Shown: positions 17,099-27,345, numbered from the stretch's first letter. The stretch is DNA of 64,000 nt from Bifidobacteriaceae bacterium (GCA_031267825.1 JAIRYJ010000022.1:1-64000), one strand, 5' to 3'. Notes: generated by a model not told the origin, from the sequence alone. Program-made: numbers and translations.

Positions 17099-20000
17099 TC
17101 AGGCGGCGGCCAACTGAACCGGATAGGAGCGGCCTGGCAGGATCAATCGGCCCCGGCCTGGCGGGTCAGGCGGGCGCGGCCCGGCCAGGTCGACAGCCGT
17201 ACCACCGGCCCGGCCCGGACCGAAGGCCGCCGCGCTGCCCGGCGCGGCCGGCCAAAGCAGGATACCCAGCGGATGAGCTTGAAAAAGGGTGGCTGGTGGC
17301 CGGAAGGAGGCTGCTGCGGCAGTGGTGCAAGCCGCGATCAAAGTGCCGCGCCGGGGCAGACGGGTAGGCGGCGGGCCTTCAACTGATTCGGCGTCATCGA
17401 CTACCACAACGCCACCATCATTCAATTCCGCCACCAGGTCCGGCCAAGTCGGGGCAGGCTCTGTCGGGATCCGTCTGGGTGACCGGCCGGTCGCCTCCAA
17501 ACGCTGGTAAATGTGGTTCAGTGCGGCGCTGCGGCCTGAGCCGTGCGGGCCCATCACAGCGACTGGTCGGCCCTCAGGCACCGGTAAGGCCAATGGTGTG
17601 CCGTAAGGGCCGCCTAGGCCGATCCAGACCGGCCCACCAGGCCGGTCCGGCGGTAGATCATCTGGTCCGACCCGTCCCGGTAACGGCAAGACACGCGGCG
17701 GCGGGCAGATTAGCTGACAGCTTGGCCCACCCGGCGAACCACTAGTCAAACCAACCTGCGAAGTGACCGCTCCAGCGGCGCTCAAATAGCAGGCCCGGCC
17801 CGGTAGATGCCGGGCGTGGGCCATGTCTCTTGGCACACCCAGCATCAGGTCATCACTTGTTTGAGCTACCGGCAAGATCAGGCGGTTCGGACACATCGCC
17901 AGCCAGCGGCTGACCTTGGGTGGCCCGGTGATCACCAAACTGGCGCCAGGCGCCAGGCCACCTCCGGTGACAGCGTCGATCAGGCCCAAACCTAGGCTTG
18001 AAACTGTCAAGCCATCCAAATCGGCCGCCGTGTCCACCACCAGAGCGCAGTCAGCTTGCCCAAGGCCAGCTAGAAGCTGTTCGATCCGTTCAACCTGACG
18101 GGCATCAATCAAGGCGCCAAGGGCATCCTGGCCAGCTAGCACCCGGAAGGCCGCGGGTTGATGTGTGATGACATGGGTGACCGTACCGGCCGCTGTCAGC
18201 CCGGCCGCGGCTGTCACCGCCGCCTGGGTACGCCCGGAGCGGGGTGCTCCCAGAATCGCCAAATGGCCTGAGGCCGGATCCCAGGCCGCCTCAGTTTGGG
18301 TTTGGCCACTAGGTAGGTCCGCCAAACCTAATGTGATGCTGCCCGGTCGGCTGGCGGCCAAAGCGGCCGTTTTGATGACTGGGCTGAGAGGCGGCAGCCA
18401 GGGGGCCGGCCGTGGTTTGGCTCGCCGCGCCCGTGCGGCCCGCTGGACGGCGCTAATCAGATCATCAAGTCCAGCCGTCGGCCGGACCGGTTCAGACCAT
18501 TGTTCTGGCCAGCTGGCTGGCTGGGCGGGCCGGCGGCGGGGTGGTGGCATCAGGCTAACGCGCCAAGCAGCCAAAGGCCTGCCCGCTGTGGCGACGACAC
18601 AACTACCAGGTGATGCTGGGTCAATTTGGGCGGCATCGGGCGTACCCAAAACATCAAGCGAATCACTTTCACTGGCCACCCGGAAACAGATCCGTAACGC
18701 CAAGTTGGCCCGGAGCTGTGCGCTGACCGCGCCGGCCGGACGCTGAGTGGCTAACACCAAACCCATGCCAAGGGAACGGCCCTGGGCCGCTAGACGTTCA
18801 AGCCTGGCTGAGGCTTCCGGCGAAGAATCAAGCAAGGTGCGGAACTCGTCAACCACTACCAGCAGACGGGCCGGGCGGTCCGTTTCCGGTAAGTCCTGCC
18901 AGGCGGCCGCCGCTTGACGTTCAAGTAGACGTTCACGGTTAGCCAACTCGGCTTCGAGTGAGCTTAGGACCCGGGATGTGTCGGCCGCGTCCAGGTCGGT
19001 GGCGACTCCAGCGACATGAGGTAACCGTTCCAGGTCACGGAAAGTGGCGCCACCCTTGTGGTCTAAGCCAACAATGGTCAACCGGTCAGGTGGTGTTGTG
19101 AGCGCCTCAGCGAGCATCAAAGCGCGCAAGAACTCTGACTTGCCGGAACCGGAGGTGCCCGCCACTAAGACGTGCGGACCGTCTTTAGTCAGGTCCAAAA
19201 TAGCTGGTTGACCAGCAGCGGAATATCCGATCGGGGGTAGCTTGCGGCGGCGCCAGGCTTGTTCGATTTGTTCGGCGGAGGTTGGAAATTCGGGCAGCGG
19301 CGCTGTGCCAGATCCGCCGGGAAGTGGTCTTAGTTCGCCTTCCAGGACCGGTCCGGCCAGGCCTAAAGCGGTCAGAGCTTCACCACCCAGACCACGAGCT
19401 GTGATCAGGCCCAGACCAGCGTCACGCACCACCAGCCGGACAAGCCCAGTCCGACGCCAGTCTTGGTTTGGAGGACTGGCCTGGCCGGGAGGCGGCGGCC
19501 CTGTTTGGCGGCGCCGGGCGGGCGTTAGTTGAGCGGGTGGCCCCACAACCGGCGGCCCGGTTTGGTCACGGCGCCAGGTTGCGTTGGTTGGGCTGACATT
19601 TTGTCCGATGCCGTCTGGTCCGGTTTCGATCAGCAGCCCGCTGTCCGTGGTGGTGATTGTCAGGGCGGTCCTGGCTCCGGTTGGCCGGTGGGCGAAGCGG
19701 GCCCAAGCCCAGTCTGGTCCAGGCGGGACGATCAGTGGCGGCAGCGGGCCTGACCAGTTCGCTTGGCCAACAGGGCCGGCTGGGTCGGTCGGGTTGCCAT
19801 GGATGCCTGTCATGCTTGGGCTGGCTCGGCTGGTCCGGCTGACCTGGCCGACCTGGCTGGTGGATTCGGCCACCAGGCGCCGGGCCAAGGCGGCGGCGAT
19901 CTCGGCTGGGCCAATGACTTCTAGCGCCGTCAAGGCGCCGAGCGATCCGTCACAATCTGGGTCGAGCCCTATCACTCCGCTGGTCCAAGGCACCTTGGGT

Positions 20001-20863
20001 GGCCGGGCGAGCAGCGGAATGGCGGCAGCCAAGACGCCAGCCAGCGGTAAAGCCGCCCACATCGGGTTACGGCTGATGACGAGCATCACCACAGCCATCA
20101 CCAGGCCGGTCGCGGCGGCGCTGCCGACGGTCTTCCATGACCGCCGTGGACCGCTGACTGGCTCGCTTGAGGCTCCCGCGATCGGCGCCCTAAGCAAACT
20201 GAAAATGTCGCCCTCAGCCGTCCGGAGAAGAGTTCTTGCCCCGGCCCAGCGCGGCCGGTTGAGTTTACGCCAACGGACCGCCAGATGGCCGGAACGCGGC
20301 CGGCGAACTGTTCCCAGCCAGGTCGCCTCAGCTCCAGGTGGCCTGTGCGACCCAGGCCGTCGGCCGGGCCCAGGCCGCGTTTGTGACTCAGGCCGCGTCT
20401 GTGATCCAGGCGGCCCGGTCAGACCGCGCCGCCCAGGCGGTCCGCCGGGACCAGGCCGTTCAGAGTCACGCCATCGTCTGGCCAGCCAAGGAGCGGCCAG
20501 CAAAGATGATCCGGCGCCTGGGTCGTTGGCCACGGGCCATGGAGCCAGAAGGACCCGGCCGCGTCGGGTTTGACCGGCTTTGACTGGGGCGCCGACCGCT
20601 CGCAACGAGATTTCCCGGCCGCTTTGGTTACCGCCAAGCTGTACCAGGCGCCAGCCGCCTGGCGCCGGTTCAACCAGGGCCGGGTCTGAGCTGTCCTGAG
20701 ATTGGATCAGGGCACCTTGGCTGACCACTTGGTCAAGGCCTTGGTTCCAGGTCACTTGGCTGGCGCTGAGGTCAATCTCGGCCAGGATTTGGCGCAGGCT
20801 TGACCCGTCCTCAGCCCAGTAGTCGGCCGGGCCGATTCCGGGCAGGTCAAGCGTGAAACGCAT
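17099..20863 (-). CDS. FtsK/SpoIIIE-type ATPase related to EccC/EssC
   Basis: 1254 residues. A soluble N-terminal region (about 1-100) precedes a Pro/Arg/Gly-rich linker and two membrane segments (about 250-287). Three ATPase-like domains follow. The first has intact Walker A GTSGSGKS (569-576) and Walker B LLVVVDEF. The second and third have GAPRSGRT and GPHGSGRS, with Arg in place of the Walker A Lys, so they probably bind nucleotide poorly or not at all. Type VII secretion ATPases have this three-domain plan. No WXG100 protein, EccB, EccD, EccE or mycosin is present in the window, so it may be a stand-alone relative. Confidence 0.82.
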   Translation of the reverse strand: MRFTLDLPGIGPADYWAEDGSSLRQILAEIDLSASQVTWNQGLDQVVSQGALIQSQDSSDPALVEPAPGGWRLVQLGGNQSGREISLRAVGAPVKAGQTRRGRVLLAPWPVANDPGAGSSLLAAPWLARRWRDSERPGPGGPPGRRGLTGPPGSQTRPESQTRPGPGRRPGSHRPPGAEATWLGTVRRPRSGHLAVRWRKLNRPRWAGARTLLRTAEGDIFSLLRAPIAGASSEPVSGPRRSWKTVGSAAATGLVMAVVMLVISRNPMWAALPLAGVLAAAIPLLARPPKVPWTSGVIGLDPDCDGSLGALTALEVIGPAEIAAALARRLVAESTSQVGQVSRTSRASPSMTGIHGNPTDPAGPVGQANWSGPLPPLIVPPGPDWAWARFAHRPTGARTALTITTTDSGLLIETGPDGIGQNVSPTNATWRRDQTGPPVVGPPAQLTPARRRQTGPPPPGQASPPNQDWRRTGLVRLVVRDAGLGLITARGLGGEALTALGLAGPVLEGELRPLPGGSGTAPLPEFPTSAEQIEQAWRRRKLPPIGYSAAGQPAILDLTKDGPHVLVAGTSGSGKSEFLRALMLAEALTTPPDRLTIVGLDHKGGATFRDLERLPHVAGVATDLDAADTSRVLSSLEAELANRERLLERQAAAAWQDLPETDRPARLLVVVDEFRTLLDSSPEASARLERLAAQGRSLGMGLVLATQRPAGAVSAQLRANLALRICFRVASESDSLDVLGTPDAAQIDPASPGSCVVATAGRPLAAWRVSLMPPPRRRPAQPASWPEQWSEPVRPTAGLDDLISAVQRAARARRAKPRPAPWLPPLSPVIKTAALAASRPGSITLGLADLPSGQTQTEAAWDPASGHLAILGAPRSGRTQAAVTAAAGLTAAGTVTHVITHQPAAFRVLAGQDALGALIDARQVERIEQLLAGLGQADCALVVDTAADLDGLTVSSLGLGLIDAVTGGGLAPGASLVITGPPKVSRWLAMCPNRLILPVAQTSDDLMLGVPRDMAHARHLPGRACYLSAAGAVTSQVGLTSGSPGGPSCQLICPPPRVLPLPGRVGPDDLPPDRPGGPVWIGLGGPYGTPLALPVPEGRPVAVMGPHGSGRSAALNHIYQRLEATGRSPRRIPTEPAPTWPDLVAELNDGGVVVVDDAESVEGPPPTRLPRRGTLIAACTTAAAASFRPPATLFQAHPLGILLWPAAPGSAAAFGPGRAGGTAVDLAGPRPPDPPGRGRLILPGRSYPVQLAAA

Positions 20864-20933
20864 TACCTCAGCTTGCCCGCTGCAAGGTCACCGGCGGTGA
20901 GGCAACTGGTCCGGGCTGTGGATGACCGGACCA

Positions 20934-21006
20934 GCCCGCCAAGGCGGGCTTTGGCCAAGTCAGGTTGAGGCCTAAGCCCAGCCCCGGTCGGCCCGCCAAG
21001 GCGGGC
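20934..21006. repeat. two copies of hairpin GCCCGCC-AA-GGCGGGC after the ABC permease gene
   Basis: The palindromes at 20934-20949 and 20991-21006 are identical 7-bp stems with a 2-base loop. Their flanks are also similar (CTTTGGCC and CCTTGGCG), and TCAGGTTGAGGCC recurs at about 20959 and 21075. They lie between two minus-strand genes and may act together as a transcription end. Nothing else is seen in 20864-21075. Confidence 0.6.
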
Positions 21007-21075
21007 CTTGGCGGACCATGCGGCGATCAGGCGTTGCGGAACTCGCCGGGGGTCCAGACGCCTCCCTTGGAAGCC

Positions 21076-24042
21076 TCAGGTTGAGGCCAGAGCCTCGGCC
21101 GGGGCGATCCGGGCTGCCCGGCGCCCGGGCAGGACTGAGGCCAGCAGGCCGGTGACGATGGCTAAGGCCAGCAACGCCAACACCCGCCAAACCGGGAAAG
21201 CGAAAACAAACCCAACCAGCGGAGCCAGTAGGACGCCTTGGATAATGTGGGCGAATCCAGTGCCCAAGACAACTCCAACCAGGCCAGCTAACCCAGCTAT
21301 GACGGTGCCTTCGGTGGCCAGCATCCAGCGGGCCTGCCCGCGGGTCAAACCCAACGCCCGGAGCAAGGCGATCTCCTGGGTGCGTTCGATCACACTGAGA
21401 GACAGTGTGTTCGACACACCAATCAAAGCCACAATGATCGAGACAGCCAGCAAAGCCAAACCAACCATCAGAATCATGTCAACCGCCCGGCGTGTCTCAG
21501 CCCGTGCCACAGCCTGACCGTCAACCGGGAAAATCCAGGCGTCATCGGCCGAGGTGGTTTCGGTGACATGGTCCAAGATGTCTTGCTGGACGGCGACGGC
21601 ATCAGCACCCCGTTCCAGGCGGAGCCACAAGTCGACTGGTGTCGCTTCACCACCTAAGGCGGTGACGGTCTGGGCGTCAGTCAGCAAACCAAATTCAGTG
21701 TCATCTAGTTCCGGAACGTAACGGAACTTGACTTCGCCTTCAGTACCATCAAGCAACTTGAATGTCCGCTCAGTGCCGGTCACATCGGTTAACTCATCAA
21801 GGCTTTCAAGCCAGCTACCCCAAGTGCCGCCGGCGATCATATGATCGGTGTAACGGTCAACCAGGATGACACCAGGCTCAATCCGGTCAGCTAAGTCAGG
21901 CAGGTCAATGGTTTGGCTGAAGGCTTCCTTATCAACCAGATTCAAGGTGTAATGCTGCTGCCCGTTCTGATCGTCTGGGATCACAACCAGAATTGAACTA
22001 ATAGTGGCTGAAGTTTCGACGCCCTCAATTTGAAGTAGCTGGTTGGTTAGCTGCTCCGGAATCCGACGGGCCTCGAGTTCTGCCTGGTTTAGTTCCACTT
22101 CCTCTGAGTCCATCAGGCCACCCATGTTGAAGCCCGAACCGACTGTCACATCAACCGGAGCGGCCTGTCCAATCGCCTTATCCATTGAGCGGCTAACCGC
22201 ATCACCACCCACCACCATGGCGCTGACCAGTGTTGTGCCGATCAACAACGCGGTCGCTGTGGCGGCCGTCCGGCGCGGGTTGCGCACCAGGTTGGCGGCT
22301 GAAATCGGCGAACCGCCACCGGCTTTGCCAACTAGGTGAGCGAACCAGCCAACGACTTTAGGTAACCAGAAAACTGATCCAAGGATCAGGCCAATCGCCA
22401 CTAAGGCGCCACCGAACACGCCAGTCGTTGAACCGAGCAGCAGTAGCGGCGCCGGGTTGGTGGGATCATCGGCGTCGTAGTTTGACAGCACAATGCCGGC
22501 CGCGATCAGACTTAAACCCATCACATCGAAGATCACTGACCAGCGGAAACGGGCCCGGCCACCGGGGCGGGTGATTAGAGGGGCGGCTTGTGGGCGCAAA
22601 GCCTCGATTGGGGTGACCCGGGTCGCCAGCCGGGCCGGCATCAGTGACGCCAGCACAGTAGCGGGCACGCCGGTACCCAAACCAGCCGCCACGGCCAACC
22701 AGGGTAGGCCCGGTGTGGCGGGTAGTGGCAGATCGGGGTAGAGCCGAGCGGCGACAACCATGGCGATAGCGGTTAGAAGCCAGCCAAGGACGATGCCGCC
22801 CAAAGAAGCCACCAGCCCCGTCACCAGTGCCTCAGTCAAGACAGTCCGACGGATCTGTTCCTTGGTTGCCCCGACCGCTCGCAGCAGTGCTAGCACCTTG
22901 GTCCGGGCGGCGATCAGGACCTGGAAAGTGTTAGAGATAACCAGTCCAGCCACCAACAGGGAAACTATGCCGAAGATGATCCCAGCGGCGGCTAGAACAT
23001 CAATGTCGCCAAGATAACTGTTGGCGACTTCTTGAGTCGCCTCGTTAGCGGTCAACACCCAGGCGGTGCAATAGGTGTAACCATCACTCGAGACACGTTC
23101 ACGGCCTTCGCCAACACCGACACCACTAGGGCAAGCCTGGTTGCGGATGTAGACCGGTTCGGCCGCGACCGCTACCGCCTCGGTCAGGTTGGATCTGAAG
23201 GCGCTGTTAGGGCTTAGGTCGGTGCCTGGTTCAACGGCGATCAGCAGGCCAGGGGAAGTCAACCAGGCTTCATCATCTAGGCCGCCAGATAGTTCCAGCA
23301 TTGTTGGTGGGGCGACTTGAGCCCCTGGCCGGTCACCAAAGTTAGGTAATGAATCATCGAACAGGCCAGTCACAGTCAAGCTGACTTTCTGTTCGATGAC
23401 TTCGCCTTCGTCGAACGGACCAATCTCGACCGCGTCCGGTTCGGAAGAATCCTGGCCGTCTTGACTAAGCGGATCGGGACTGACCGATGGGGCTGGTTCC
23501 TCCCCGTCGGGGCCGTTCGAACTGTTCGTGCCGCCAGCTAAGCTGGTGTCCGCGGTTGTTGGCACCCAAGCCTCATAGCTGATGGTGACAGCATCGCCGA
23601 TGCTAAGCCCGAGTCTGCCAGCCATCGAAGCGGCGACTGAGACTTGACCGGTAGTGGTCGGTTCGGCGCCTTCTGTTACCGGCCAACCCGATAACTGAGG
23701 ATTCGCGTTGGTTGAGGTGATTTGAATCCATTCCGAACGGGCGCCTGATTGGGCCATCACCCAAGCTCCGACCGGCTGGAAGACATCAATTACGCCAGGT
23801 ACTTCACCAACCGCGGTGGTGATTTCCTGGCTTGGTGTGACACCGTCCCAGAAGCTGCCAATTGAGGCGACCAGGTCAGCTTTGGCGTACCGTTCGCCAA
23901 TGATGTTGCCCGCCGTGTCTTTGGCCACACCAGCACCGATCAACATGGCGGTAATGAAGGCTGTGGCTACGCCGACCGCCAGGCCAGCCGCCGCTAACCC
24001 GCGAATTGAGGCACGCATCTGCCTTAGTGTGTAGCGGAACAT
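21076..24042 (-). CDS. MacB/FtsX-type ABC transporter permease
   Basis: 988 residues with the actinobacterial double-FtsX plan: one N-terminal membrane helix, a large extracellular domain (about 45-320), an FtsX block of three to four helices (about 330-450), two central helices, a second extracellular domain (about 600-830) and a final FtsX block (about 850-980). Such permeases move lipids, peptides or drugs outward, or transmit mechanical force, rather than import. The extracellular domain has an Asn/Gly/Ser/Asp-rich insertion. It begins nine bases after the ATPase gene stop and belongs with the kinase and regulator upstream. Confidence 0.9.
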   Translation of the reverse strand: MFRYTLRQMRASIRGLAAAGLAVGVATAFITAMLIGAGVAKDTAGNIIGERYAKADLVASIGSFWDGVTPSQEITTAVGEVPGVIDVFQPVGAWVMAQSGARSEWIQITSTNANPQLSGWPVTEGAEPTTTGQVSVAASMAGRLGLSIGDAVTISYEAWVPTTADTSLAGGTNSSNGPDGEEPAPSVSPDPLSQDGQDSSEPDAVEIGPFDEGEVIEQKVSLTVTGLFDDSLPNFGDRPGAQVAPPTMLELSGGLDDEAWLTSPGLLIAVEPGTDLSPNSAFRSNLTEAVAVAAEPVYIRNQACPSGVGVGEGRERVSSDGYTYCTAWVLTANEATQEVANSYLGDIDVLAAAGIIFGIVSLLVAGLVISNTFQVLIAARTKVLALLRAVGATKEQIRRTVLTEALVTGLVASLGGIVLGWLLTAIAMVVAARLYPDLPLPATPGLPWLAVAAGLGTGVPATVLASLMPARLATRVTPIEALRPQAAPLITRPGGRARFRWSVIFDVMGLSLIAAGIVLSNYDADDPTNPAPLLLLGSTTGVFGGALVAIGLILGSVFWLPKVVGWFAHLVGKAGGGSPISAANLVRNPRRTAATATALLIGTTLVSAMVVGGDAVSRSMDKAIGQAAPVDVTVGSGFNMGGLMDSEEVELNQAELEARRIPEQLTNQLLQIEGVETSATISSILVVIPDDQNGQQHYTLNLVDKEAFSQTIDLPDLADRIEPGVILVDRYTDHMIAGGTWGSWLESLDELTDVTGTERTFKLLDGTEGEVKFRYVPELDDTEFGLLTDAQTVTALGGEATPVDLWLRLERGADAVAVQQDILDHVTETTSADDAWIFPVDGQAVARAETRRAVDMILMVGLALLAVSIIVALIGVSNTLSLSVIERTQEIALLRALGLTRGQARWMLATEGTVIAGLAGLVGVVLGTGFAHIIQGVLLAPLVGFVFAFPVWRVLALLALAIVTGLLASVLPGRRAARIAPAEALAST
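22788..22800 (+). repeat. dispersed motif GGACGATGCCGCC, in ABC permease gene
   Basis: Exact 13-mer; it codes GGIVL in a membrane helix, so this copy could be chance. Confidence 0.7.
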
Positions 24043-24051
24043 GGCCCCGCC

Positions 24052-24798
24052 TCACAGGCTCGACACGACGGACAGGTCATCAAGCGCGGCCAAGACGGCC
24101 TCCCGTGTCGGGTGCATGATCTCACCCGCGACGGCGCCATCGGCCAGGAGCACGACCCGTTCAGCGTAGGCCGCCGCAGCCGGGTCGTGTGTCACCATGA
24201 CAATGGTCTGGCCGAGTTCCCTGACCGAACGGCGTAAGAAGCTGAGCACCTCCAGGCCGGTGCGTGAATCCAGGTTGCCGGTCGGTTCGTCAGCGAAGAT
24301 GACATCGGGCCGGGTGATGACGGCCCGCGCTAAAGCGACCCGCTGCTGCTGGCCACCAGATAGTTCGGATGGGCGGTGCGTCAGCCGGTCAGACAGGGCG
24401 AGAGTTGAGATGACCGTGTCCCACCATTCCGGATCTGGCTTATCTCCGGCCAGGTCAAGCGGCAGTGAAATGTTCTGCCGGGCGGTGAACATGGGCAGCA
24501 AGTTGAACGCCTGGAAGACGAATCCAACGTGGGTGCGGCGCCATTGCGTCACGTCACGGTCATTCATTGAGGTGATTTCGCGTCCGCCCAAGTGGACTGT
24601 GCCCGAGGTTGGCAGGTCCAGTCCGGCCAGGATGTTCAACAAAGTTGATTTGCCGGAGCCGGAGGGTCCCATGATGGCTGTGAAACGGGCCTGGGGGAAG
24701 TCCACGTCAACGCCGGTCAAAGCATGGACAGTAGCCTCACCCTGGCCGTAGGTTTTGGTCAGGCCACGTGCCGCGGCCGCGATTGGTTGATTCGTCAT
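24052..24798 (-). CDS. MacB/LolD-type ABC transporter ATPase
   Basis: 248 residues with Walker A GPSGSGKST, Q-loop FVFQAFNLLP, signature LSGGQQQRVALARA, Walker B VIFADEPTGNLD and H-loop VTHD. The sequence is typical of the MacB/LolD/FtsE group, which partners FtsX-fold permeases. It probably works with the 988-residue permease directly downstream. The kinase-regulator pair upstream probably switches it on when the transported compound or membrane damage is sensed; that is inference from gene order. Confidence 0.93.
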   Translation of the reverse strand: MTNQPIAAAARGLTKTYGQGEATVHALTGVDVDFPQARFTAIMGPSGSGKSTLLNILAGLDLPTSGTVHLGGREITSMNDRDVTQWRRTHVGFVFQAFNLLPMFTARQNISLPLDLAGDKPDPEWWDTVISTLALSDRLTHRPSELSGGQQQRVALARAVITRPDVIFADEPTGNLDSRTGLEVLSFLRRSVRELGQTIVMVTHDPAAAAYAERVVLLADGAVAGEIMHPTREAVLAALDDLSVVSSL

Positions 24799-24858
24799 GG
24801 CCTCACGCTAACTGGGCTAATAACCCCGCTGAGTCATACCCCGGAAGGCGAACTGGGC

Positions 24859-24871
24859 GGCGGCATCGTCC
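24859..24871 (-). repeat. dispersed motif GGACGATGCCGCC, intergenic
   Basis: Exact 13-mer between the NarL-type regulator and ABC ATPase genes. Confidence 0.85.
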
Positions 24872-24927
24872 TGCGGAACTACTGGCCTGTCCTACCGGCC
24901 CGCGGCGGGCACTTAGCGATCCGCCAC

Positions 24928-24948
24928 CTAACTCCCCTGGGGAATTAG
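24928..24948. terminator. CTAACTCCCC/GGGGAATTAG hairpin (copy A of a family)
   Basis: Imperfect palindrome between the response regulator and ATPase genes. It resembles copies at 37249-37268 and 54088-54120. In this 205-bp gap there is also a copy of the dispersed 13-mer (24859-24871). Confidence 0.5.
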
Positions 24949-25003
24949 ATGTCGCGGCCTCAAACTATCCGCCAAACTATCCGTCAAACCCTTCGGCGGC
25001 CGG

Positions 25004-25759
25004 TCAGCCGCGGCGTTGAACCAATCCGCCACGGTAAGCCGCCACCACCGCCTGAACCCGGTCACGTGCCTCAAGTTTGAGCAAAATGCGGCCAACGTGG
25101 GTCTTGACGGTGGTTTCAGCGACATGCAAAGCGGCCGCGATCTCGCCGTTAGACAAGCCTTGAGCCATCAGCAACAGCACTTCAATTTCGCGTTCAGTCA
25201 GCAACTCGAAGGCCGCCACATCATCTGGATCGGCCGGTGTAGCGGCCGCCACCTGGGCGATCAGCCGTTTAGTGGGGGCTGGGGCGATCACCGCATCGCC
25301 GGCTTGGACTGTCCTGATAGCGGCCAGCATGTCATCCGGCGGGGCGTCCTTCAACAAGAAACCGCTAGCTCCGGCACGGATCGCCGCCATAAGGTATTCA
25401 TCTAGGTCAAACGTGGTTAATATGATCACTTTAGGGGCTGGTTTGACCATGTTGACGATTTGTTCAGTGGCCGCGATACCGTCCATTCCAGGCATCCGGA
25501 CGTCCATCATGACAACATCTGGTTTGTCGCGCAGGGCGCTTTTCAACGCTGAATGACCGTCACCGGCCTGCCCAACTACCCGCATGTCAGGTTGCGAATC
25601 GATCACCATGGCGAAACCTGAGCGGACTAGTTCTTGGTCGTCAACCACCAAAATCCGGATTTGCCCGGCCGGGCTGGGGCTAGCTTGGGTGGTCCCGTTT
25701 TGAGGCGCCGGTGCGGGTGGGATCGCCGGTCTAGCGGTCGGTTTGTTGTCAGGGCGCAT
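25004..25759 (-). CDS. NarL/FixJ-family response regulator
   Basis: 251 residues. After a Pro/Ala-rich N-terminal extension of about 28 residues comes a receiver domain with DD near residue 37-38 and the phospho-acceptor Asp in VVMMDVRMPGMDG. A LuxR-type helix-turn-helix follows (LTEREIEVLLLMAQGLSNGEIA ... TTVKTHVGRILLKL). It starts 27 bp after the histidine kinase stop. It probably activates the ABC exporter genes next to it. Confidence 0.93.
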   Translation of the reverse strand: MRPDNKPTARPAIPPAPAPQNGTTQASPSPAGQIRILVVDDQELVRSGFAMVIDSQPDMRVVGQAGDGHSALKSALRDKPDVVMMDVRMPGMDGIAATEQIVNMVKPAPKVIILTTFDLDEYLMAAIRAGASGFLLKDAPPDDMLAAIRTVQAGDAVIAPAPTKRLIAQVAAATPADPDDVAAFELLTEREIEVLLLMAQGLSNGEIAAALHVAETTVKTHVGRILLKLEARDRVQAVVAAYRGGLVQRRG

Positions 25760-25786
25760 GGCAGTTCTCTTTTCGTTCGTATCTGG

Positions 25787-27082
25787 TTATCGGCTGGCTG
25801 GAGGCAGCGGAACATCCGCTACGACGCTGAACCCGCCGGTTGGGCCCGGCCCGGCGCGCAGTCTACCGCCCAGCATCTCAGCCCGTTCGCGCATGCCGAG
25901 CAGCCCATGTCCGTCGCCGTCATTCGGGGCGGCCGCGCCGCGACCATCATCCGAAATTGACAGTTCGATCCGTTCCGCCTGCCAGCGTTCGGTGACGATC
26001 ACTTCAGCGCCCGGTCCGGCGTGTTTCATGGCGTTGGTTAGCGCTTCCTGAGCGATCCGTTGCAGGGCGGCACCAACACCTGGTGGCAGGTAGCGGGGAT
26101 GACCGACTCTCACGAGCGTCACGTTGAGGCCCGCTTGGCGGCTTTCGGTGATCAGGTCTTGCAGGTCACGGACGTGGGGGGCGGGACGCAGCTCCATCGT
26201 TTGATCGTCCGGGCCTTCCCGTAAGACACGCACGATGCCGCGCATATCGCGCAGTGCGTCACGGCCAGTTTTGGCGATGGCGTCTAAGGCGCCGAGGGCC
26301 GCGGCCGGGTCAGAGGCGCCAGCGTAACGGCCACCGTCGGCTTGGGCGATCATGACAGACAGGGAGTGCGCCACGATGTCATGCATTTCTCTTGAAATGC
26401 GGGTACGTTCCTCGGCTACGGCTTTTTGGGCGGCCAGCAGGACGCTTTGTTCTGAGGTGGCGCGTTCGGCCCGGCGGGCTTGCCGGTTGGTTTCATTCCA
26501 ACGTCCCATCAGGCCGGCCATCAAGGCGATGGCGGCCACTACCCAGACGGACCAGCCGATCGCCAGGGTTTGGGCGCTGCTATCTGGCACAAAGAACCGT
26601 TCGGAACTCCAGAACAACGGCACCCAGGCGTCTAGGCGCAGGTTGCCGTCAGCGGCGTAGATGATCGCCATCAGACCACCGGCCAGGGCGCCAACTCCGC
26701 CCATCGCTACCACCGCCGGGCGGCAGTAACGGGCTGTGGCCCACAACGGCACCACAGCTAGCAGATGGGTTGGCAGTTCAATACTGAAGCCGCCAGCTAG
26801 CGTCAAGGCACAAACCATCCAGGCGATGACACAGCTAGTGGCCGGTAGGGTGGCGGCCGCCAGGGCGGCCGCGCTCAGAACCAGGCCGATCGCCGCACTG
26901 CCAGCTGAGGAACGCATGATGGCCGTGATGATGACGCCTAGCGCGCCGAGCGCCACCAGCCAAGGTGTTGGTGGCCGGGGCGTCCAGCGCCGGTCACCGC
27001 GCTGGCGCCCGGCCCGGCCGGGCCGGGCCTCAGCCTGACTGCTCACATTGCCAAGCCTAATGTGATCGCTGTGACTGGTCAT
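25787..27082 (-). CDS. sensor histidine kinase, HisKA_3 type
   Basis: 431 residues with about six membrane helices (about 37-195) and no extracellular domain. A HisKA_3 dimerisation box follows (RTRISREMHDIVAHSLSVM, with the acceptor His in EMHD) and then a HATPase domain (NAMKHAGPGAEV, DDGRGA, GHGLLGMRERAEML). This layout is common in actinobacterial kinases that respond to cell-envelope stress. It pairs with the NarL-type regulator directly downstream. Confidence 0.93.
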   Translation of the reverse strand: MTSHSDHIRLGNVSSQAEARPGRAGRQRGDRRWTPRPPTPWLVALGALGVIITAIMRSSAGSAAIGLVLSAAALAAATLPATSCVIAWMVCALTLAGGFSIELPTHLLAVVPLWATARYCRPAVVAMGGVGALAGGLMAIIYAADGNLRLDAWVPLFWSSERFFVPDSSAQTLAIGWSVWVVAAIALMAGLMGRWNETNRQARRAERATSEQSVLLAAQKAVAEERTRISREMHDIVAHSLSVMIAQADGGRYAGASDPAAALGALDAIAKTGRDALRDMRGIVRVLREGPDDQTMELRPAPHVRDLQDLITESRQAGLNVTLVRVGHPRYLPPGVGAALQRIAQEALTNAMKHAGPGAEVIVTERWQAERIELSISDDGRGAAAPNDGDGHGLLGMRERAEMLGGRLRAGPGPTGGFSVVADVPLPPASR

Positions 27083-27345
27083 CGGACTGGTGGGCGGTCT
27101 GGCGGCCAGGCTGATGGCCGCACCTCAGGGCCGCCAAATTGAGCGGTCTTGCCCGCCGCCAGGCCGCTCTGGGCCGTTTGCCGGGGCTTGTCTTTCTCCT
27201 GTTGCCGCCCTGTCCCGTCACTCCGTCAGTGGCACTACGCGTCCCGGAGGCACCGCACGCACCAGAGGGACTGAGCCTCTCGGTAGCACATCAGGGTCAC
27301 GGGTGATACTTTGGTCAAATGCCCAGTTCGCACACCAGGATCACC

